Assembly (NCBI GenBank): GCA_046582185.1
Contig: JAYGEX010000030.1
Span: forward strand, 24,938 to 88,937
Direction: 5' to 3'
Source of the DNA: GCA-002726655 sp046582185
GTDB taxonomy: Bacteria; Pseudomonadota; Gammaproteobacteria; Pseudomonadales; Azotimanducaceae
Length of the DNA stretch: 64,000 nt
Within the stretch, counting starts at the first letter, position 1. Every line of letters starts with the position of its first letter. The position numbers and the translations under genes are program-made. Shown in pieces: positions 58,873 to 64,000 of this stretch. A model generated the notes under the pieces. It was given only the letters and a program-made list of their open reading frames with translations, had not been told where the DNA came from and did not search any database.

Positions 58873-60378
58873 TTGAACAAATATCTAAAGTGGCTAGTCA
58901 TTGTGATTGGCGTTTTACTCGTCGCTTTGGTGATCTTTTTACTCTATCTGCGATTTGTTATCGGGGTGAATTTACCCATTGGTGAAGGCAAACTTGATAA
59001 AGAGAAACTTGAACAACAAATTGAGTTACCTGATGGGTTTTCAATTGGGCTGTATGCAACCGATGTTCCCAATGCCAGGATCCTTCGATTTAGTCGTGCA
59101 GGTGATTTACTTGTTGCCAATCCGTCGCTGGATAAAATCACGATTCTTGGCAGGGACAAAAATGGGGATGGAAAGGCCGACAGCAGTGCAGTTCTTCTGG
59201 ACGATCTCAATGGCCCGAATGGCCTGGATTTCTATGAAGACTGGCTTTATGTTGCAGAAACCGATGCCATCGGCCGTATAAAGTTTGACCATGAAAATGG
59301 CGCTGTTGTTGGCGAATATGAACGAATTGTTACTGGTTTACCTGCCGGTGGAAATCATTGGAAGAAGACGCTGCGCTTCGGCCCGGATGGTTTGATGTAT
59401 GTATCCATGGGTTCGTCCTGCAATGTTTGTATTGAGCAGGATCAACGACGTGCCGCAATGATCCGCTACCAGCCGGATGGCAGCGCAGATGAAATCTTTG
59501 CAGAAGGGATGCGCAATAGCGCTGGCTTTGACTGGTCGCCCATAGATGGAAAGATCTATGCCACAGACAACGGCCGCGACCTATTGGGCAATGACTTTCC
59601 GCCCTGCGAATTAAATCTGATTGAGCAAGGCAATCACTACGGCTGGCCCTACGCAAACGGCGACAAAATACCTGACCCTGATTTTGGGGAAGGCAATGAA
59701 GATCTTATAGCCCGTTCGATATCGCCTGTCCACGATTTCAGAGCTCACAATGCACCACTAGGTATGGAATTTGTGCGTGGTACCAGCTTCCCTGAGGAAT
59801 ATCGGGGCGCAGCGATTGTCGCACTCCATGGATCATGGAATCGAACCGACAAAGACGGCTACAAAGTCGTTTCCCTGCATTGGGATGAAAATGGCAATAT
59901 CACCGAACGCGACTTTGTATCTGGCTTTCTTAGAGATGATAATGTAATTGGCCGGCCTGCAGAGGTAACCCAGGGGCCGGATGGCGCGTTCTACATTGCA
60001 GACGATTATGTCGGTGTAATTTACCGCGTTGCCTATGGCGAAGAGCAAACAACGGATGTATCCATAACACTACCTGTCATGAAATCGGCGGACAAGGCAT
60101 TGCCAGAATTTGATGCTGAAACCACACTTACGGCTTACGATGATAAGGACAAAGAAAAATTGTTAGGTGAAGGCATGTTGTTATACAGGCAGTTCGGCTG
60201 CATTAGCTGCCACAATCCTGATGGTGCTGGTCTAAAAGTACTGGAAAATCTCGGCAGCAAATACGATGTGGCGACGATGTCCAGGTATCTGCAAAAGCCC
60301 AAACCGCCAATGCCAATATTCCCACTATCGGAATCAGATCGTGAGGCGATTTCTCTTTATCTGATCTCCAACTATTGA
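58873..60378 (+). CDS. PQQ-dependent sugar dehydrogenase with cytochrome c domain
   Basis: A 501-residue protein with an N-terminal membrane helix (VIVIGVLLVALVIFLLY), a six-bladed propeller of the sorbosone/soluble glucose dehydrogenase type (GLPAGGNHWKKTLRFGPDG by outline, GNHYGWPYANG, PAEVTQGPDGAFYIADD) and a C-terminal haem-c site CISCH at 443-447, with an axial Met near 480. TTG start, 48 bases after the alcohol dehydrogenase. Substrate not known. Confidence 0.9.
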   Translation: MNKYLKWLVIVIGVLLVALVIFLLYLRFVIGVNLPIGEGKLDKEKLEQQIELPDGFSIGLYATDVPNARILRFSRAGDLLVANPSLDKITILGRDKNGDGKADSSAVLLDDLNGPNGLDFYEDWLYVAETDAIGRIKFDHENGAVVGEYERIVTGLPAGGNHWKKTLRFGPDGLMYVSMGSSCNVCIEQDQRRAAMIRYQPDGSADEIFAEGMRNSAGFDWSPIDGKIYATDNGRDLLGNDFPPCELNLIEQGNHYGWPYANGDKIPDPDFGEGNEDLIARSISPVHDFRAHNAPLGMEFVRGTSFPEEYRGAAIVALHGSWNRTDKDGYKVVSLHWDENGNITERDFVSGFLRDDNVIGRPAEVTQGPDGAFYIADDYVGVIYRVAYGEEQTTDVSITLPVMKSADKALPEFDAETTLTAYDDKDKEKLLGEGMLLYRQFGCISCHNPDGAGLKVLENLGSKYDVATMSRYLQKPKPPMPIFPLSESDREAISLYLISNY

Positions 60379-60659
60379 GTGAGCTCCAACATCGTTATTC
60401 TCTCCCCACCTTCAAGCAAAGGCGAAATCTCCGCAAGAACTTGCTTACGTTCAAACGAATGAAACCATTTCTCCCAGTCTTCAATCGTTTTCCACTTCGA
60501 CAAAACGATACGGCGATTAGAGTTTTTCGAATCGCGTAATGACTCGCCGGTTATACAACCTGGCGCCTTAATCACCTGACTGACTACCCGCTTTACGGTG
60601 CAGTCGTAGTAGTGTTCAAGGCCCTGAGCAATAGTTCTCTCGATTAGTACACGTATCAT
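60372..60659 (-). CDS. ABM-domain protein
   Basis: A 95-residue single-domain protein of the antibiotic biosynthesis monooxygenase fold: IRVLIERTIAQGLE, PGCITGESL and WKTIEDWEKW. Such small proteins are often haem- or quinone-related, or of unknown role. Its end overlaps the sugar dehydrogenase stop convergently by seven bases. Confidence 0.82.
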   Translation of the reverse strand: MIRVLIERTIAQGLEHYYDCTVKRVVSQVIKAPGCITGESLRDSKNSNRRIVLSKWKTIEDWEKWFHSFERKQVLAEISPLLEGGERITMLELTQ

Positions 60660-60858
60660 AATGGCGCATTTAACTAGTGGTGGAATAACAGCGGCAAAAT
60701 TATACCCTGATCAGGCCTTCTCTCAAGCTTTATGCGATAATTTCAGTTAATGCGGCTTAGCTCTGTGATACGAAGCAAAGCCACGTGCAATGATTCAGGA
60801 CTGGATTCAACACTAAAAGTACCAGTCACCAAAGCAAGCCCAGGATTAATTGATTTAC

Positions 60859-61107
60859 ATGCCAACAGAGACTAACGAAATTGAAGCGGACGTTGTAATT
60901 GACGCGAAGGGTCTGCGCTGCCCCGAGCCGCTTATGGTGGTGCGCAATAAACTCATGGACATGGCGCCAGGTGAGGTTGTAAAAGTGGTCGCAACTGACC
61001 CTTCAACATCTTGGGATTTCCCTAATTTTTGTAAATTTCTGAGCCACGAATTACTTCACCACGAACAAATAGATAATTGCTATTTCTACTGGATACGGAA
61101 GGGTTAG
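60859..61107 (+). CDS. tusA: TusA-family sulphurtransferase
   Basis: An 82-residue TusA/SirA protein with the signature DAKGLRCPEPLMVVRN; the cysteine relays sulphur for tRNA thiolation. ATG 60859 gives the family start, but TTG 60850 has AGGA four bases before it. Directly followed by a gamma-glutamylcyclotransferase. Confidence 0.92.
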   Translation: MPTETNEIEADVVIDAKGLRCPEPLMVVRNKLMDMAPGEVVKVVATDPSTSWDFPNFCKFLSHELLHHEQIDNCYFYWIRKG

Positions 61108-61109
61108 CT

Positions 61110-61616
61110 TTGTCTGTAGATTTCTCCGCCGTTTCTTACTACTTTGCTTATGGCAGCAATATGAACCCTGCGCGGGTTCGCGCAAGGAAAATGGAATTTG
61201 AAGAGTGTCACGCGGGGAAGCTGCGCGATTTTCGGCTCACCTTTAACAAGCGTTCGGTAAAATATCCCGGCGCTGCTGCTGCGAATGTGATGCCACATAA
61301 AGGTGCTGCGACAGAAGGCGTTTTGTACAAGTTACAAGATCCTGGGCAGATAAGTATGATGGATCCTTATGAAGGTTATCCTGTTCGCTACGATCGTCAG
61401 GCGCTTAGCGTTGTCTACGAGGGCCAGGGAATTCAAGCCTGGGTATACATTGCGAACGACCGCTTTGTAGCTGAAGGCCTTAAACCGGCACGTTGGTACC
61501 TCGGTCATTTACTTGCTGGAGAAGAGTATTTGTCTTCACCGTATTTCAAAGAATTAGAGGCCGTAGCATGTTTGCCTGATTCCAGCGTCGAACCACTACC
61601 AACCGGCAAAAATTAG
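61110..61616 (+). CDS. Gamma-glutamylcyclotransferase family protein
   Basis: A 168-residue protein with the GGCT motif YYFAYGSNMN and the catalytic glutamate in MDPYEGYP. Such enzymes release 5-oxoproline from gamma-glutamyl peptides. TTG 61110 is favoured over an in-frame codon at 61077, as AAGGG lies just before it and it follows the tusA stop by two bases. Part of tusA-GGCT-epmC. Confidence 0.88.
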   Translation: MSVDFSAVSYYFAYGSNMNPARVRARKMEFEECHAGKLRDFRLTFNKRSVKYPGAAAANVMPHKGAATEGVLYKLQDPGQISMMDPYEGYPVRYDRQALSVVYEGQGIQAWVYIANDRFVAEGLKPARWYLGHLLAGEEYLSSPYFKELEAVACLPDSSVEPLPTGKN

Positions 61617-61617
61617 G

Positions 61618-62145
61618 ATGGAGTTAAGTGCTATCGTCGAGGTATTTAATTCATTGTTCGTTGAGAGCTTCAATACGCGGGTCGTAGGAGGTTTCGATGA
61701 GCCCTATTATCGTGTGGCCGAGGTAGAGAACGGTATACATGAAATTCAGTATCGGGAGGATTTCACCTCCAGTGCACTTCACGAGATTGCGCACTGGTGT
61801 CTGGCTGGTCAGTTGCGTCGCCAACAGAATGATTATGGGTATTGGTATCATCATGAGAGAGATAGCAGGCAGCAAATCCAGTTTGAACAAGTGGAAGCGA
61901 AACCCCAGGCTCTGGAATGGATACTCAGTGTCGCGGCTGACGTTCAATTTCAAGTGAGCTGCGACAATATTGAAGCCGCAAACATTGACACTGAAAAATT
62001 CAAGACCCTGGTTCGGGTCGAAGCGATGGCTCTTTTAAACAAAGGTCTACAAGGGCGTACGAATTACCTTGCCAGCAAGCTCGGCAAAGTGTCCGGGATT
62101 TCAAATTTTTGTTCCTGTTATCACTATTCAGGTCTACCTCAATGA
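61618..62145 (+). CDS. epmC: Elongation factor P hydroxylase EpmC
   Basis: A 175-residue YfcM/EpmC protein that hydroxylates the beta-lysyl modification on EF-P. Motifs are FNTRVVGG, SSALHEIAHWCLAG with the iron histidines, FGYWY-like NDYGYWYHHERD, and VEAKPQALEW, close to E. coli YfcM. The end is somewhat different from E. coli. Its stop overlaps an ATG at 62142 as ATGA, see the next gene. Confidence 0.9.
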   Translation: MELSAIVEVFNSLFVESFNTRVVGGFDEPYYRVAEVENGIHEIQYREDFTSSALHEIAHWCLAGQLRRQQNDYGYWYHHERDSRQQIQFEQVEAKPQALEWILSVAADVQFQVSCDNIEAANIDTEKFKTLVRVEAMALLNKGLQGRTNYLASKLGKVSGISNFCSCYHYSGLPQ

Positions 62146-62178
62146 CTTTTCCAGATGGTTATTTAACCGAGTCGGGTT

Positions 62179-63345
62179 TTGATCCTGCCGAAGATCATAA
62201 AAATAGTGGCTGAGCGGCGACTAACAGTTGGGCTGCTTATGAACCCCGTCGCAGGAATTGGCGGCCCGACTGCGCTCAAGGGCAGCGATGCCAAAGATAC
62301 CATTGCCCGGGCTATCTCCGCCGGTGGGGTGCCAGACGAATTCAATAATAGGGTAATGGAACGTACTCGCATTGTCTTGGATGAACTGTCTGGCCTCGAG
62401 GGTAAACTGCAATTTATTACCTGCAAAGGGGTGATGGGGGAGGCTGCATTAAGCTATTCATCGCATTCCTATTGGACAGTTTTTAATCCCCCTGAATCAT
62501 TGACCAGCGCAAAAGATACAAAGACTGCTGTGCAGCAGCTACAAAGTGAATCCGTTGATATTCTGTTGTTTGCAGGGGGTGATGGTACCGCGAGGGATGT
62601 GTGCGACGCTGCTGATTCAAAACAACTCGTGCTGGGTATACCTTGCGGGGTAAAAATGCACTCCGGCGTCTTTGCAAATACTCCTCGAGCAGCAGGGATG
62701 ATCCTGCGGGATATTGTGCTTGGAAAACTGACGACGGTAACCGAGGCAGAAGTTCGCGATATAGATGAAGATGCCTTTCGTCGAGGCATAGTGCGTTCCA
62801 AATATTATGGTGAGCTCACGATTCCCCAGCAGCTTCAATATATCCAACAAACCAAATCCGGCGGTAAGGAAGTTGAGGCACTTGTATTGCAGGAGATCGC
62901 TGCCGATATTATCGATGCAATGGTGCCCGAGGTACAGTATCTGATTGGCTCCGGCTCAACCACGGCGGCCATTATGGCGTTGCTGAAACTTGAAAACACC
63001 CTGCTGGGTGTAGATGTAGTTAAAGATGGCGTCGTCATTCAGGCCGATGCGACAGAGGCGCAGCTGTTCGATCTTGTCAGTGCATGTGCCAGTGAGATAA
63101 TTATTACTGTTATCGGCGGCCAGGGTCATCTGCTCGGGCGTGGCAACCAGCAGTTGAGCCCCCGGGTAGTTCGTGCAGTGGGCATCGATAAGCTCTGTAT
63201 CGTCGCTACAAAGGCCAAGTTAGAGGCGCTCGCTGGTAAACCTCTCATCGTTGATTCAGGTGACCCGGCGCTGGATGATGAACTAGCCGGGCTCATCAGG
63301 GTGACGACGGGATACGAAGATGCTGTTTTATGTCGTGTATCCTGA
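62179..63345 (+). CDS. ATP-NAD kinase-like protein (COG3199), second copy
   Basis: A 388-residue protein with GLLMNPVAGIGG and the kinase motif LFAGGDGTARDV, plus a C-terminal GGQGHLLGRGNQQLSP. Standard in-frame starts are TTG 62179 and GTG 62206, neither with a good ribosome binding site. An ATG at 62142 overlapping the epmC stop would reach this frame if one A were removed from the AAAAA run at about 62199. Acceptor unknown. Confidence 0.85.
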   Translation: MILPKIIKIVAERRLTVGLLMNPVAGIGGPTALKGSDAKDTIARAISAGGVPDEFNNRVMERTRIVLDELSGLEGKLQFITCKGVMGEAALSYSSHSYWTVFNPPESLTSAKDTKTAVQQLQSESVDILLFAGGDGTARDVCDAADSKQLVLGIPCGVKMHSGVFANTPRAAGMILRDIVLGKLTTVTEAEVRDIDEDAFRRGIVRSKYYGELTIPQQLQYIQQTKSGGKEVEALVLQEIAADIIDAMVPEVQYLIGSGSTTAAIMALLKLENTLLGVDVVKDGVVIQADATEAQLFDLVSACASEIIITVIGGQGHLLGRGNQQLSPRVVRAVGIDKLCIVATKAKLEALAGKPLIVDSGDPALDDELAGLIRVTTGYEDAVLCRVS

Positions 63346-63380
63346 AGCGGTTTCCATTTCTGGACGAGTGCTCTAAAAAC

Positions 63381-63857
63381 TCAGTCAGAGCGTAGTATAT
63401 GCTGTACGACCTTTGTTATTGCAATTGAATCTCCAGTCGTGAGTGCCGTTCGAAGTTGATTGATGACCAGCTTCTGGTCTTCCAGGATAGAAGGGCTTAG
63501 GCTCTCCAGAGGTGAAAGGCTAACAACGTTGCTTTCTTCGGGTGCATGTACCGGTTGAATATAAATCGGTTCCACTGGCTCAGTGAGCCTCATAAATGCC
63601 TTGTTGGTAAGCGTTGCCTGATCAATACCATCCTGGCGAATAACCTCGGTATAGCGGAGCAGGCCTTCATCGCCGAGCCAGATTAAGGCAAAGAAGCCGG
63701 AGGTGTAGTCAGGACTGTGGAGGCCGTACTCGTCTGGCTCATCTATACCGGCGACATCGTCAACATATATCGCGGCCCTTGTAGGGAAGGACGAGTAAAG
63801 GATGTTGAGAATCTTGCCGATATGCCAGTAAAAGTTCTCAATATTGATGTCCGCCAT
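63381..63857 (-). CDS. Unrecognised conserved-looking protein
   Basis: A 158-residue protein, MADINIENFYWHIGKILNIL at the start, then TRAAIYVDDVAGIDEPDE and an acidic, proline-containing middle (ESLSPSILEDQK). The ribosome binding site AGGA precedes the ATG. I do not recognise a family. No membrane helix or signal peptide. Convergent with the COG3199 kinase. Confidence 0.75.
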   Translation of the reverse strand: MADINIENFYWHIGKILNILYSSFPTRAAIYVDDVAGIDEPDEYGLHSPDYTSGFFALIWLGDEGLLRYTEVIRQDGIDQATLTNKAFMRLTEPVEPIYIQPVHAPEESNVVSLSPLESLSPSILEDQKLVINQLRTALTTGDSIAITKVVQHILRSD

Positions 63858-63859
63858 CT

Positions 63860-64000
63860 AGCTTGTTCCTGCTTGAAAGGTATAAATGTTTAACTGGCAC
63901 AAAATATGTAGTCCTGGTGAGATTGCCCAAACCAGTAACTCATGAAGGAATAAGCACCGGGGGTTTCTGATCCCGGATTAGACGAGCTTGTTCCTGCTTG
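63860..64000. repeat. 16-bp direct repeat at the window end
   Basis: AGCTTGTTCCTGCTTG occurs at 63860-63875 and again at 63985-64000, the last base of the window, so the second copy may extend. On the minus strand the first copy holds the AGGA ribosome binding site of the unknown gene. The 109 bases between show no gene. Confidence 0.85.

Noticed and set aside
61618..62213. Frameshift at the end of epmC, with FPDGYLTESGFD as its true C-terminus
   Set aside because: The existing end aligns acceptably with other EpmC tails, and the ATGA overlap better fits the start of a following gene.

Overview
The window looks like a chromosomal segment of a free-living, probably marine gammaproteobacterium near the Pseudomonadales/Cellvibrionales. 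That placement rests on gene content and order: gap next to mfd and a CsiV-family gene, an Na+-pumping NQR operon close by, lexA next to topA, plus rmf, ttcA, epmC, yheU and a BolA-like gene. It is inferred from synteny and family recognition, not from a database search. I saw no rRNA, tRNA, CRISPR array, insertion sequence or prophage.

Layout. 1-4.9 kb: the end of a moxR/DUF58 operon, rmf, an ammonium transporter, and ddl with an SMP-30-like gene. 5-8.4 kb: an orphan ZntR-like regulator with its own MerR-type promoter, a Rieske oxygenase, and a damaged alpha/beta-hydrolase/TetR pair. 8.8-15.9 kb: ABC-F and S9 peptidase genes, then a compact usp-slt-tatD-glutaredoxin unit in which slt is frameshifted. 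16-25 kb: topA and lexA (two LexA boxes), a SPOR-like protein, MscS, SapC and CsiV. 25-38 kb: mfd, a membrane-anchored aspartic protease, gap, and nqrABCDEF. 38-42 kb: NUDIX, MORN, COG3199 kinase and yaaA. 42-46.3 kb: a PP2C/FHA remnant, a FecR-like protein and a CHASE2 cyclase. 46.3-53.4 kb: BolA-like, YgjP-like peptidase, TesA-type esterase with a divergent YbbA/YbbP-like ABC system, polysaccharide deacetylase and ttcA. 53.4-56.5 kb: a cluster of broken genes (hybrid kinase, PAS remnant, TPR fragment, esterase) around yheU. 56.6-60.4 kb: two PQQ enzymes carrying haem-c domains. 60.4-63.9 kb: ABM protein, tusA, gamma-glutamylcyclotransferase, epmC, a second COG3199 kinase and an unknown gene.

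Most of the window is housekeeping: respiration (NQR, gap, PQQ dehydrogenases), DNA repair (mfd, lexA, topA), translation and tRNA modification (rmf, ttcA, tusA, epmC) and envelope maintenance. I found no clear new defence or biosynthetic system.

The strongest unusual signal is structural. Several genes look intact at the protein level but lack an ATG/GTG/TTG start or change frame, and most changes fall at short homopolymer runs (slt, the PAS-kinase, the esterase, possibly the second COG3199 kinase). This is either local gene decay or base-calling error; raw reads would decide. The second signal is a recurrent habit of 15-17 bp tandem duplications in linkers and gene ends (lexA downstream, nqrC, nqrE/F spacer, BolA tail), plus a 15-unit tetranucleotide tract between mfd and csiV.
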